A stretch of DNA of 64,000 nt from Melieria omissa (Eukaryota > Arthropoda > Insecta > Diptera > Ulidiidae): assembly GCA_963971225.1 (NCBI GenBank), contig OZ020268.1:49030404-49094403 (forward strand), written 5' to 3'. The translations under genes were made by a program, and so were the position numbers. The notes beneath the pieces are model-generated. The model was not told where the DNA came from, ran no database searches, and was given only the letters and a program-made list of their open reading frames with translations. Positions 12,564 through 24,350 of this stretch are shown in pieces (the first letter of the stretch is position 1; every line of letters starts with the position of its first letter).

Positions 12564-12820
12564 TTAACCCTAATTCCCAGAATTTTAAAAGTAACGTGAG
12601 CCCTGAAGTGAGACGTTCAGGCTTATATGAGCTAAATTACTGAAAACATTAGTTTAAAAAGTACACAAACTGGCTAAAGTGTTAAATTTATAAATGCCAT
12701 ATAATTCTAACATTCCATTAGAGGATTTCATAAAACAATGGAATCGAAAATCTTTTGGATATATCACCATTTGAAATCTTCAGTGAGACTGTGAGGTTTA
12801 CTTCTGGGAATTAGGGTTAA
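12564..12820. mobile_element. piggyBac-like MITE with TTAA target duplication
   Basis: Element 12568-12816 (249 bp) has perfect 15-bp terminal inverted repeats CCCTAATTCCCAGAA / TTCTGGGAATTAGGG and is bracketed by TTAA (12564-12567, 12817-12820). No coding capacity. The termini differ from the 2144-2663 element, so this is a separate subfamily. Confidence 0.9.
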
Positions 12821-13073
12821 ATAAATTGAGATCTTTCAATAAAAACTACAAAACTTTTGTATCTAATCACAGAGTTTGCTCTCTCTTTGTTAGGTGTTCA
12901 TGATTTACAAAATTTTATGTAATGGAATTTTAATAAAATTGCAATATTGTCTTATAAAAACTTCTAAACTTATAAAGACTTATAAAACTTATAAAGACTT
13001 ACATATATAACGAAATGTTTATTAAATTGTTATATTTTCTAATAAAAATTTATTTCCTTGCAACTTTTCTAGC

Positions 13074-15261
13074 ATGTCCAAGAAGCTCTTCATACTTGTG
13101 CTGACGGTGGCGCTCTTTGTAACGATACCGATTAGAGGTGGTCACGGATCGGCAGTACTAATATCGGATATGACAATGTCGGTAATGGTGGAGTTGTCAT
13201 CACGACATCCATTCTGCAAAATGCACACTGATAGGTAAAGAATTTGATGCAATATAATTTAAACTCTTTCAATGTTCTCAAAAAACCTCTTTCAATTTAA
13301 CAATTCAATGTAGAAATTGTTTAAAATGTGACAATGTCTTTTGTACTCAATTCATATGCATCCGCTGTATTTCACAAATCTTTGCACAGATAACAAAATC
13401 CTTTTCTGATGGAAAAAAGTTAAAGTTCAAACCTAACCTCTTTCAATTTATATAAAAATTAACAGATACATTTTCAAAATGCGATACAAACAAGTTTGAA
13501 ATCGTTCGCTAATGTCTTCGGTATTCAATTAGCGGATATTTGCTCATATTTTTTTGTGTAGCCACTCTAACAACCTAATTTAATGTCTAAAACCAAAAAT
13601 AAAAACCTAACCCAACCTCACCTAACCAATGAAACACCCCAATCTGATCTAATCTAAAAATCGATGGAAAATATACGAAAGAATAAACCTAACCTAAGAC
13701 AATCTAACGTATTGAACAACGGAAAAGCCTAGCATTACCACTAATTAATAGAACATGATACAATCTTTCCTTATCTAACAATCTAATCTAATATAATCTA
13801 CTGTAATGTAATGTAATGTAATCTAATCAAATGTAATCTAATCGAATCTTATCTAATCTAATCTAATCTAATCTAATCTAATCTTATCTAATCTAATCTA
13901 ATCTAATCTAATCTAATCTAATCTAATCTAATCTAATATAATCTAATCTAATCTAATCTAATCTAATCTAATCTAATCTAATCTAATCTAATCTAATCTA
14001 ATCTAATCTAATCTAATCTAATCTAATCTAATCTAATCGAATCTACTCTAATCTAATCTAATCTAATCTAATCTAATCTAATATAATCTAATCTAATCTA
14101 ATCTTATCTAACCTAATACAATGTAATGTAATGCAACCTAACCTAACTCTCACAACTCTCTCTCCCCTCTCTGCTCTCTTCGCAGGGGCGACATTCAGCG
14201 CATGTTGTTGCAATCCGATCCGCGGCGCATACGTCAAGTGCCACGCGACTCGGTCATGGAACTGGAGGATGTGTGCAAGCAGTCCGGCTCGCATGGACAC
14301 GCCTTTAGGGGCGGCCTGGGCTTCATCTATCCGGGCACCAAATGGTGCGGGCCAGGTAGGCGACACATTCTCTACAACAGCCAATATTGGAGACCTAATA
14401 TCTCCGCTCATTGCAGGCACCGCTGCATTGGACTACAACGATCTGGGCCAACACGTCGACGAGGATCGCTGCTGTCGCGAACACGATCTCTGTCCGAATG
14501 TGCTGAATGTGGGCGAGTGTAGGCGTGGACTCTGCAATACGGGCACATTTACGCGCTCGCACTGTGACTGCGATGCGCGACTGCGCAAATGTCTACAGTC
14601 GCTCAACACGGGTACGTTCCATTATGACGAAACCCTTCATTGCATACGTTTTTTTATTCAATATGTTTTTCAATTTGTATTCACAGAGACCGCCAACACG
14701 CTGGGCGCCATCTTCTACAATGTGGTGCAGGTGACCTGCTTTCAGGAGCGCAGCCCCTGCTCGACGCATCAAAGGTTCGAAGATTTCTTTTATCGCACCA
14801 ATCAGTGCGACATTGAATTCAGGCCGGCCGAACTCTATGTGCCGCCCAACGCTGGCAACCTCATACAGAAGATACTGTCGCATCCGTACGGCCTGGCGCG
14901 TCAGTTCTGGCCGCACAGCGAGTCGCGCGCCTCCGGCTATGCGGGCAGATCGTTGCGCGCCGATGTGACGCCCGGCTTGAAGCAGAATCTGGACAGCTTT
15001 GCGCGGCGCTTCGGCGTCAAGGTGGCCTCGGTCGGGCTGGCGGCGCGCAACATCTTTCGCGAGCTGGTGCAGAGTCCGCGCAACGTCTGGGAAGCGCTGC
15101 AGACGCGCGTCAGCCGCGAATTGCCCGACGATGTGCACACGAATGACATTGACTCGCGGCAGTACTACAGCCGCGAGCCGTCGTATCAGCCCTATGGGCG
15201 CGGCCACTACACGCCGTTCGATGGCAACGCTGTGTCGCCCAATGACTACTGGCGTTACTGA
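13074..15261 (+). CDS. Secreted group III-type phospholipase A2, long isoform (4 exons, 366 aa)
   Basis: Coding exons are 13074-13234, 14186-14355, 14417-14611 and 14687-15261. All introns are GT-AG (951, 61 and 75 bp) and the joined length is a multiple of three. Residues 1-26 form a signal peptide (MSKK, then a hydrophobic core). The phospholipase domain spans about residues 99-205: calcium loop WCGPG (107-111) and active site CCREHDLC (129-136) with H133/D134, the arrangement of bee-venom-type enzymes that hydrolyse the sn-2 ester of phospholipids. Many paired cysteines fit a disulfide-bonded secreted protein. Residues 206-366 are a GC-rich, Arg/Tyr-rich extension that I do not recognise. 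A T-rich tract and AG end just before the start codon, suggesting an upstream non-coding exon. In the ORF, intron 3 is read through in frame, so its removal rests on splice signals and family alignment. The exact orthologue among the fly PLA2 genes is not determined. Confidence 0.9.
13790..14130 (+). repeat. (AATCT)n array in phospholipase intron 1
   Basis: About 60 copies of a pentanucleotide, nearly perfect from about 13850 to 14105, with flanking CCTAACC and ATGTA variants. It ends only about 55 bp before the exon 2 acceptor, so its length could influence splicing. Confidence 0.95.
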
Positions 15262-15540
15262 GCGCCACGGGGAAAAGACTGACATTAATTTTAGTTGTTC
15301 ATTTTTAGTTGAAACAAAAAATTTAGTTTAGTTTTCTTTAAAATATTTGTAAATATTTTTGAGTTGCCATATTTTTGTGTTTTGCTTATTTAAATGTTTT
15401 ATTGCTGAATGCATTTTTCATTTCATTGTCGAAATCAGTATTATATTATTTTATATTTTTATTTCATAGACAGTAGTTGTTTGATTTGATCGATCGAGTC
15501 GTGTAATAAAGTTGAATACATATCGATTAATATTTTGTTT
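15262..15540 (+). terminator. 3' UTR and poly(A) signal of the long phospholipase isoform
   Basis: After the stop at 15259-15261, GC content drops sharply into an AT-rich trailer. AATAAA at 15505-15510 followed by TTTTGTTT-rich sequence (15530-15550) is a good cleavage/polyadenylation context. Use of this site would preclude splicing to 17245. Confidence 0.65.
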
Positions 15541-17244
15541 GGATTTTTTTTACTTATGTATATTTTTGGTAATTTTTTGGCTCATATGAACTCAAAACCC
15601 TTTGTTGATTATTTCATATTTTGATTTTGAAAAGTTGCCAAAGCTCTGGGGGATTATTTTTAACTATTCGAAGGTCCGTTAAATCATATTTTCCCATATA
15701 ATTTTTTTTCGCCTTTTCCCTTTTATGGACGAATTTCAAAAAATCTTTTCTTAGTGAAAGTTCGTTTTCTAAAAAAACCTACGGTTCAAACTTCTTGTTA
15801 GCTTCAGTACACAATAGATCAATACTCACATTACTATCTTATCTAATCTTCAGTGGTTTAGGTTTTGCGATGGTGAATTAGTCAGTCAGAACAAACAATT
15901 ATATATATTCAGATAATACAGAAGATTATAGAGGCCTATCAACACCCACGACTCAAGGGGGCGGAGAGAAACTGTAGCTAATTTCTACTCGGTCAAACTC
16001 ATTGGTAGGGATCAAGGCCTATTTAAAACTTTGCTGTGCTATGGGTCCGGCACCCAGTTGTTAACACAACTCCACGCCGAGCCGAAGCTCTACCCGCATT
16101 TGGGTGTTAAACTAAGCCACCACGAAACTCCCCGAAAGATAATCCCAAGATCACAATAACTAACGACTTGCGAATTAAACGAAGTGACGATGAGGTTTCA
16201 AGGTCGTTAGGGCCATTGGTGAAGTACAAAAAGATTTAAATGTCCCTTTAGGGTTAAACAAGACTCTCCAATGGTTCTTTGCCATTGGATCAATGATCCA
16301 ACGATTACATCCACCCACTGTTAGTTTCTGCGGATTTCTCTGGACACAGTTCAATGTTTCCAATAGCCGGAAGTATAAAATCAATATTATCCCCATAATT
16401 GATACCACTAATGACAGGAAAAGAAGACACAATGGGGACGTGGTAGAATTGATTCGACACTTTTTCTTTACGAATGGACTTGAGTAACTCAAGTATTGAA
16501 GTCACGCTTTCTTTCGATCCAACACTTTCTATATCCAAAGTGACTCTTGCTCAAATGACTCAAGTATTATATCTACGTTACTTTCCGGAACTACTGTCGG
16601 CCCTACCCAAGTTACTTTTTCCAGCCAAAGTAAAAGGGATATCAGTATTGACACGAAGCATTGTATTGGTTCTGAAAGGGTATAAAGAGAGTTTTTGGGT
16701 TAAAACTTTCTCACTAACCTAATAGTAGTAGTAGTAAGATTAATGTACCTTCTCTACTTCAGAGGGTAGAATAGGTGCCAATAGTTTGACTGGAACTCCA
16801 GTTAGAAGGCATTCTGGCAGTCACAGAAGGTACTCACAGTTGGCAATAAAGCCTGAGAGTTGGATAATAGCGGTGAATAGATAAACAGCCAGGAGAAGGA
16901 GCCAAAAAAAAAATCAAGGTGGTCAAGGCCCTTTGTTCTTTGAGCTGACAAGGGGTTTGTCGGAAAGGCTTTTATCCGAGACTGGGATTTTCTCAGTTCC
17001 CAATCATAAAGATTTTTTTTATATAGTTTTATATAATTGTTTTTAATACTTTATAGGATAAAGGTCTGAGGGGCAGGAGCCCATACATCCCTTTGTCTCC
17101 AAGCCAATATTTCCTATCTATAACCCCGCTTTCGAACCTAACCTCTAATGAATGCTTCTACAGCATACAAATTCTTGTTTTTTACATATATATTTACATT
17201 TTTGTATAATTATTTAATTTACATAATCTACCTTTAATTTGCAG
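15541..17244. other. Spacer between the two alternative phospholipase ends
   Basis: Intronic for the short isoform, intergenic for the long one. A GC-richer block (about 15935-16150) has the look of an old dispersed repeat. Overlapping open frames at 16175-16722 on both strands have no recognisable domain. No other copy of the duplicated terminal exon was found here by eye. Confidence 0.5.
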
Positions 17245-17341
17245 AGCTGGCTACAACAAAACCGAACAGGACGAAATCTGTGCCGAGTGGCAGTATCAGC
17301 CGTCCGAGAAATATGTACCCAGTGCGCCCGGCCGTACTTAG
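17245..17341 (+). CDS. Alternative 3' terminal exon of the phospholipase A2 gene (short isoform, 236 aa)
   Basis: A T-rich tract and GCAG precede an exon that ends in a stop at 17339-17341. Its entry phase fits a GT donor inside exon 4, after 14774 (CAAAG|GTTCGA): AG plus A makes Arg205, and the frame then runs AGYNKTEQDEIC... to the stop. The total of 711 nt is a multiple of three. The 31 residues it adds are homologous to the start of the tail they replace: C...QYQPSEKYVPS against C...EFRPAELYVPP. It lies 2.0 kb downstream of the long isoform's stop. The internal donor is weak after GT, which would fit regulated use. The short protein keeps the whole catalytic domain and drops the 160-residue extension. 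Confidence 0.8.
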
Positions 17342-17535
17342 ATGTCTAACATGCAACGCTGTAGCATTAATTTGGAGTCCAAAAAACAATTTAAAACACT
17401 CCCAAAAGCAACAATAACAAAAAACTCTACAACGAAGAAGACAACCAATTAGCATTGACTACAACGCAACTGTTCAATAGTCATTATAGTACCTAAAATT
17501 TAAATAATTTAATAAAAACAACAAGAATATGAAGA
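17342..17535 (+). terminator. 3' UTR and poly(A) signal of the short phospholipase isoform
   Basis: A short trailer follows the stop at 17341, with AATAAA at 17511-17516. This supports 17245-17341 being a true terminal exon rather than an internal one. Confidence 0.6.
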
Positions 17536-17539
17536 AAAC

Positions 17540-17725
17540 AAACATATGACATATGTCATATGACATATGACAACTGTCATCTATCAGTTGTAAAGTCTCA
17601 ACCATAAGCTGTCAATTATCAGTTGTTAATTTTCAAGCGTTAGCTGTCAGTTGTTAACCGTAAGCTATCAACTGTCAACTAGCAGTTGTCAACTATCAGC
17701 TGTCAGTTCAACTCGACAGCACTAC
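17540..17725. repeat. CATATGA palindromic run and CTGTCA/CAGTTGT repeats
   Basis: Alternating ACATATG/TCATATG units form a self-complementary run (17545-17572). They are followed by about ten scattered CTGTCA, AGTTGTCAA and TATCAGTTG motifs. It could form hairpins; no gene. Confidence 0.75.
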
Positions 17726-19860
17726 TGGCAAACGTTTTTCGCTGTGTATTGTATGCACGTTTGGTGAATGTGTGACGCGTCTTGTAGAATGCTGCAAACT
17801 TGTGCGATTGTCTTGTATACCAAAATTGTTATTCAGTCTTTTAAGGAATGGAAAATTTTACAAATTACTGTAGTGAAGATGGGTTAACTTTAAAGCAATA
17901 AATATGAAATAAATTGGAAATTAACACCAAACAATTAAGATATTCATATCAATTATTATAAAATATGCTTTTAAACTAAACTTTGAAATTCAAATAAAAT
18001 TAGCAAATTTATGGTGAAAACCAAAACTGTGTTTTTTTAAGTGATGAAAACTTTATGTGTAAAAGTGCACAATTGTTACATTTTTTAGTGTTGAGTGCTT
18101 CACACCATAGCTGAACTAATCGCAGACGCAAACCATGCAAATTGTTATATGGAAATAAACCACTGGGAAATTGTAGCAAGCAATGCAACAACTCACAGAT
18201 GTCACTGTTCGTGGCACAAAAGTGTCGGAGCAGTATTGCCAGTCTCAAAAGTTTACATTTCAAACGACACATAATTTTTCGTTATTTTGTTACTCTTTGT
18301 TAATACTAAAGAGATGAAATTTTAATCTGAATAAAATAATTGAAATTAATATATTTTTTATTAATGTTTTTTTGTAATAAATGAATGAAAAATAATAATT
18401 GAATGAAAGTTGGACTCTGGCACTAACTGACTGACTGCATGCCTGGATTTTGTTTCGCGTTCCTTTCAGTGCCTAGACATCTACTGAAACCCAACCTAAA
18501 CTAACTTACAACACTCTGAAGAATATTTCGACGGTAACAGGTGTGACTTAGGATACTTCAGTCAATGTCTTCACTAACTACACTAAGATGAAGAAAACCA
18601 CGAGAATTAGATTTTACTCTAAAGCACTACATGTCCCTCAAGTTTTGTAGACTCTCAGACCATGTAGCATTTTGCAAGTAAAGATCTATGCAGACATATT
18701 TGGAAAGCAGCTGAACGCGTAGGTTTAGACGCTGTGCCGCACGAAAAGGGGTTTAAGTTGGTTCAAACCACCCAAATATCTGTCTGTTTTTAAATTGTGG
18801 GTGGTAAATATAATATCAAATTGTATTGTGCTTAAAAGATGGATACGGCCACCATTATTTTCATGGCAGCTAAAAACACGACTGCCAACTGTCGTTATAT
18901 CAAAAGTAGTGTAGGAAAGTCTTGTCTCGGTACCTATAGGACAGACAACAGCATTGAGTTATTGTGAGGAGTGATAGGAACAGGGCTATAGTGAGAGAAC
19001 TCATGACCGGAGGAGGAACGGGACGAATGCAGCTCTTCTTCTTCTATCAAGATATAGACGTGAGTGTGGCCCGGACAGTCAAAGGGGTTTCATACCACTT
19101 AGTGATTACAGACAGAGAGGTTGGATAGACAGTGTTTCCTCAGTAGCTGAGACAGTTGTACGGTGTCAATTCCTCTTATATAACATATGAAGTATTAGAA
19201 AGAAACATATATGTAACTACAAAACTTGAGTGCTCGAAAACTCGCTTAAAAACCTCCTCTCTCTTGTCAAGATTGGGCAGGAAACAAAACAAGCTGGATT
19301 ATCTGACAAGTCGGTAAGGATCAGTGAAATGTTGAAACAAATAAGACAATTTTGTTACCACTAATATCTAACCTATACGAATATTTAAGAAACGACAGAA
19401 GAATAACGTAAAGTACATTGAAGTGACTCCATGCTCATAATAATGAACTCTCGTCCAGTGATATCTGTCAGAGCCCTAAAAATACTTAGATTTTCTGTAG
19501 ACTGTCTTTTCGAGCAATGTAGCTAACTAATTAAAAGGTCTTTTAGACTTGATCATCAATCGAATTGTTCGCTGTTCTCAGATTCGAAGATTTTCTACAA
19601 GATTGGAAGAATTTCAATGTCTTAGTAGGAACAATGGGCAAAAGGACAATGTATGTAAATGTTGGGGTAGTACCAAAATTAAAATATAGAGATCGATCTC
19701 CTAGAGAGTTTATTAGTAAAGTTCGTTTTCTTTCAAATGTTTTTGGAGTGCAAGCTTTTTCGATTCTTAATATTATAAAAGACGAAGAGAATATATGTAA
19801 AAACTACTAATGCAGTTCTGAGATTGCATCGAATGCTGGAATATATATGCACATGAAAAC
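17726..19860. other. Gene-free stretch with old decayed repeats
   Basis: No supported exon. The frame at 19565-19810 (81 codons) has no recognised domain. Sequence from about 18470 to 19500 looks like ancient repeat DNA but I could not assign it. Confidence 0.4.
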
Positions 19861-19864
19861 CATC

Positions 19865-20640
19865 CCTACAGTTTTACTTAGGAGTTCAAAGTTCTTTGCT
19901 CCAGAAAGGTTGTCAAGAAAAATGAGAATAGAGATAAAGAGATGGTAATTTTTTGGCCTACGCGTGGAAAAGCGGCACAATACATAACTTTCCCAACCTA
20001 ACCTAACCTTAAAAATGCAGCAGTAGTAGAACCTTTATATCCTTCCTGAACCAACGCAATGCTTCGCATTAATAGTGGTCATCCCCTGCGCGTTTGTTCC
20101 TGTTAAAAAAAAAAAAATTTAGATCCAATTTGATTCTACAGGAGTTTAAACTGATTTGCACCGGAAAGAGTCTAAGAAGTTTGTTCACAATGAAGATATC
20201 CGAAATGGGTCACTTTTAGAAGGAAATTTCCGAGTGAAAGATTGGTTTGTACTACACACAATTTTCCCAAAAATTAATAATACAATTTTCCCTAAAAATT
20301 GCAGCAGTAATGGAACTGGTTTACTACGGAAATATTCAAATAAGTTTCAATATAATGAGGACGAAAAGAGAAGTGGGCATTTGTTGGCCTACGAGTAGAA
20401 AAGCGGCAGCATACACAGTCTTCTCAAACTAACCTAAAAATGCAGCAGTATAAGTATAATTTTAGATCAAATTTGATTAAACAAGAGTTTGAACTGATTT
20501 GCTCCGTAGACTTCAATAAACTTCTCCGCAATGAAGACAAAGAGATTCACAATCGGCCGCTTTTTGGTCTTCGATTAGAAGTGCGACTTGCACTGCACAC
20601 AACCTTTCCCACCTAACTCAAACTAACCCAACTTTCTCAA
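19865..20640 (+). repeat. Three diverged tandem units of about 200-320 bp
   Basis: Each unit runs from a GAGTTTGAACTGATTTGCTCC-like start through GAAGA...AAAGAGAT to a TTTTTGGCCTACG...GAAAAGCGGCA-like end and a CCTAACC tail. Units end near 20010, 20440 and 20630. Short open frames in them translate the repeat. Confidence 0.65.
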
Positions 20641-20689
20641 GTCACATTCAGACAGACAATAAATTTAAATAAACTTCAACGTGAGCTCA

Positions 20690-22360
20690 CCCCACGCAAC
20701 GGTCCGGTTTGTGCGTAAATATTCCAAAATAAAAATTTTATTTTTGTCCTGCTGGCAACTCGGCTTGCAACACGTTCGAACGCCATTCGTGCCGAACGCA
20801 AAGCAGAAGCAGCGATAAAAAGTGCCAACACAAAGAACGAAAGCAAAATCGCTGGAGTCGAAGCCAACAAACTGGAACTGAGAGCACAAATCGCGTTGCC
20901 AACGCTCGAAATTCCTTCAGGGTTGCGCCGCAGCGGCCCGAACGCCATGTCTTGGCACAACGTTGGTGGGGCCGGTTTTGTAACGAATTTCCATAGATAA
21001 ATGCGCGCGTACGAAGCGACTGGAGAAAACGCTCGCAGTCAGTTTGAAACGGCATTCGGTTTGAAGCGGTCGCAGTTGTATGTATGGGCGCGCGTGTTTC
21101 ACTTTCATCGAAAGAAAAAATTTGCAAATTGCAACGAGAAAAAATTTCAACTGGCATTTGCACTACGAGCCGCTGCTTGTGGTCGCGTCACCCGGTAATT
21201 GCGTGCACTGTTGACGTTTTGTTTTTGTTTTGCGTGAGCACAAAAACTTTCGGCCAATTTGGTCGAATGTAAGCAGCGAGTAAAACGGAAACGAAACGCG
21301 CCGGGGAAAGGGCGGGGAAGTGGAAGCTGAGCGCAGCGCAAGGTGCAACGGTGCGTGCGTTGATTGAGCGTTGAAGTGTGTGCGTGCGGAAGTGTTGGAG
21401 TAGCGTTTGTACGCGAGACGAAGTCTGAGTGCAAGGAAACGCGCCGGCGGCTTACATATGTGAATCTATGCGACGCGCGGTTTGTGTGTAGCCTGTGCAG
21501 TCGGCAGGAAGTAAACGAAAACAAAAACACACAACAATAACAACAAAGACAGACGGCAGCGAAAGGAGCCTGACGGCATTAAAAAGTAATGTGCAGGCGG
21601 CTTTGATTTTCCAGCACAGCCGCTGCTTGTTTTGATTTTTGTTGCCTTCTATTATTATTACTTTTTTTTTGTTGAAACGGCGCACAAATCACATAAAGAC
21701 CACAACACAGAACACGGCACAATAAAAAACACACGTATTAAACACACGAAAAAAAAGGTTCGGGGTCGAGCAAAAATTCCTTGACGGTGACAAATTCGCT
21801 CTGATCATAGTATAATATTATACTATGGCTCTGATCAGTGCGGCTTTTGTTGTTGGCTTTGTTGTTTGTTTCGCATTCTTGCGCTTCATTTTCGTCGTTG
21901 TTCGTTCGTTTCCTTGCCAAAAAAAAAACATAAGCAACGAGAAAACACAAAAATCCAGTTTCCCCAGTTGTTGCGCTTTTTTGTCGGTTTCCCATTTGAA
22001 TTTTGTGTCTCCCGGAATTTTGCTTCGATGTCTGGTGTCTCTATTGCACTGGTGGCAAGTCGTCGCTCGAATTCTAACCGCAGCTTGCGGCACTGTAGCC
22101 ATCTCTGTCGTATTGGCTCGTTTTCGGCGGGAGCGTCAACTCGGCGGAGAAACGTGATCGCATTTGAGAGTTTTGGTCTGGAGAGTCGGAGATCGGTTTG
22201 AAGCTGTGCGTGGTTTATTTTTCTTGTTGGTATTTTGTTGTGAAGTAGCAAATGCTCGAATTGCAGCAGCTCGCTGCGGCTGCATCGAACCAGAAAAAAT
22301 AGCAATTTTCTATAAGGCCTGTACAGTGGTGCAAATGCATGAAGCACGTACCTCGCTTGG
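20690..22360. promoter_or_regulatory. GC-rich promoter-like block without a supported coding exon
   Basis: Base composition changes abruptly to GC-rich DNA with many CpGs, AAGTG/GTGCGTGCG motifs and several frames open on both strands at once. Such blocks usually mark fly promoters and 5' leader exons. TCAGTT initiator-like strings occur (for example near 21037). I could not fix a start site or a coding exon. It lies 4.6 kb upstream of Graf, so a distal leader exon of that gene is possible. Confidence 0.4.
21798..21835. other. 22-bp perfect palindrome between 8-bp direct repeats
   Basis: GCTCTGAT at 21798-21805 and 21828-21835 brackets a perfect palindrome (21806-21827) built from CATAGTATAAT and its exact complement. 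The layout mimics a minimal inverted-repeat insertion with an 8-bp target duplication, or a transposon footprint. It could equally be a slippage product. Confidence 0.75.
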
Positions 22361-23190
22361 AGATATTAGTTGAGTTTAAAATGTTGCAATGGAAGTGTGG
22401 GTGGATTCCTGTAAATAAAGTGATAACTATCGTTCTGCAACCCATTTGCATTGTACACAATTTTTCCAGACATCTCACCTCGTCAGTGCTTGGGTGAGGC
22501 TGCTATCGAAAAAAGTGCTTTTATATTCATTAATGTTAATTGAGATTGAAATACATACAGATCCGACTGGCAGCCCAACTACGAAACCAAGTTTTCCAAA
22601 GCATAGTTTTGCCAAAATTATTCGTGTTGTGCCTAGTGATGGTACATCAGTACCTGTTATCGATACTTGTACTAACTTCTGATATGGAAACAAGTAGAGC
22701 AGAACAATACAAGATTACTGAGTAGATATCAGAAAAAGCTATTGAGCATTTTTTATTGCATAGTTTTTATATTCGCTGTTTTGGTTCCTATGTTGAATGC
22801 GCTTTTGTGTTTATGTAATTGAATATTTTTTCGCAATACGATATTCCATTCAGTTGGTTATGAAGACATGAAAAGGAGAAAATCCCTTGGGGCCCAGTCA
22901 GGAGTACGAGGTGAATGATCCAAAATTTCCCATTCAAACTGCAGCTGCAGTTTTTGGAGTTCTCCGTGTTTTTTGGATTTGGAAATTACACTTCTTTTGA
23001 TGTTTATGTATGAGAAAAAATTAAGCAACTAACAAATCATAGAGCGAGCAAAAAAACCACATAAACATAGTGAGGCGTTCATATAAGGATTGTTAAAATA
23101 CTTTAGTAAGGAAGGAAAATGTATTCGTTCTAAACGATCTCATCTCTAAAGTTTTGATACCTTCATAGAAGAAGTCAATTTCTAATAATT
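22361..23190. other. Gene-free stretch
   Basis: No supported exon. One short patch (22635-22690) resembles the TATCGATAC repeat family of 10-11 kb. Confidence 0.45.
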
Positions 23191-23194
23191 TCTT

Positions 23195-23720
23195 ACTCTT
23201 CCCATAGCTTTAAAGTTCCAGTAAATAGTTGATTAGGTCTATTTTAGTAGTTTACTTACTCATAAATCTTAAACAATTACTAGGAAAATTTTGCTCCATT
23301 AGTTCCTACAGTTTGTGAACATTCAACTTTTGCAGACATTCAGATCTCAGTTCCTTGTGAAGACTATAACTCCCAGATCCAAAACATTGACACCACCTCT
23401 GTCAACTCATGACCCAGTTTTCATACTTTTCTATAGTTTTTAAGTTTCATTGAATAGTTGGTCTATTTTCGTTATTTACTTACTCATACTTCTTCAATAG
23501 TAACTATGAAATTACGCTCACTAGTTCCTACAGTTTTGAAACATTCAGATCTCAGTTCATTGTGAAGACTTCCAATTTAAATTCCAAGATCCAAAACGTT
23601 GACACTACCTTTGTGAACTCACCACTCAAACTCTTGCAGACATTCAGATCTCAGTTCATTGTGAAGACTATAATTCTCAGATTCAGAACGTTGGCACCAA
23701 ATCTGACCCTGACATGCAAA
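23195..23720 (+). repeat. Tandem repeat, about 190-bp unit with shorter partial copies
   Basis: The string CATTCAGATCTCAGTTC, followed by GTGAAGACT and AACGTTGACACCA, occurs at about 23338, 23546 and 23640. The upstream parts (TTACTTACTCATA, TAGTTCCTACAGTTT) also duplicate. Confidence 0.8.
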
Positions 23721-24159
23721 TCTGACCCTGTTCTTTCAGCACTAATTTGACAAAGTTTTTTGAAATCATGCTGTAACAGCTGCTGAGAAGCTGTCAATTC
23801 TTCATAAATCAAGCTTCTTTGTAAATCTGATTTTTCTACTTTGAAATAAGCGTTTGAACCTTTTAACTGATGTTTAAGAACAAATCACAGTTTGCATTGG
23901 TAAATTATAGAACGGCATTTTCTGATACAAAGTGTATTAATACCCTTTGATTTGATAGTAGTAAAATAAAATAATCGATCAAAAAAGTGGAACTGGATCA
24001 TTTATGGAAAGACTCAGTATTTGAATGAAAGATACTTACAGTTTTTTGGTGATTCCGAACTGTAAGTTGGAAGCTTTTTTATAGTAAATTTTACTCTCAG
24101 TGGATTGCCATTTCTTGTTGAGAAGACACGTAACAGCAAAAAAGACTGGTTGTGTTCTA

Positions 24160-24350
24160 TATTTTAGTGTTTAGGGGAAGAAGAGACTGTAAGTCATCGC
24201 CTCGGCTACTGCCCAGCTCTCTTTGGAGCCTAGACGAAGATACACAGTTCTCGGTTCACTATTTTTCACCATTTGGATGACTTCAGTATAATTAATTTAA
24301 GAGACCTGCTAGGATTCATGCACGAATCAAAGGAGAGTCGTTCTCTCGCT
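24160..24350 (+). pseudogene. Non-LTR retrotransposon C-terminal fragment
   Basis: One frame reads GEEETVSHRLGYCPALFGA, then after a stop a region ending NLRDLLGFMHES. That is the typical C-terminus of Jockey/R1-type LINEs (EEET..H.L..CPAL ... DLL.F). Only the last roughly 60 codons remain. The same region of a related element is found at 60600-60762. Confidence 0.7.

Noticed and set aside
13560..13720. CCTAACC strings as interstitial telomere
   Set aside because: Scattered, imperfect strings common throughout this genome's repeats; no true array.
14593..15285. 230-codon minus-strand frame opposite phospholipase exon 4
   Set aside because: Antisense shadow of a GC-rich coding exon; it runs across intron 3 and has no domain.
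20742..21000. Open + frame of about 85 codons without ATG (Ala/Lys/Glu-rich)
   Set aside because: No start codon, no acceptor upstream, and the minus strand is open too, as expected of GC-rich promoter DNA.
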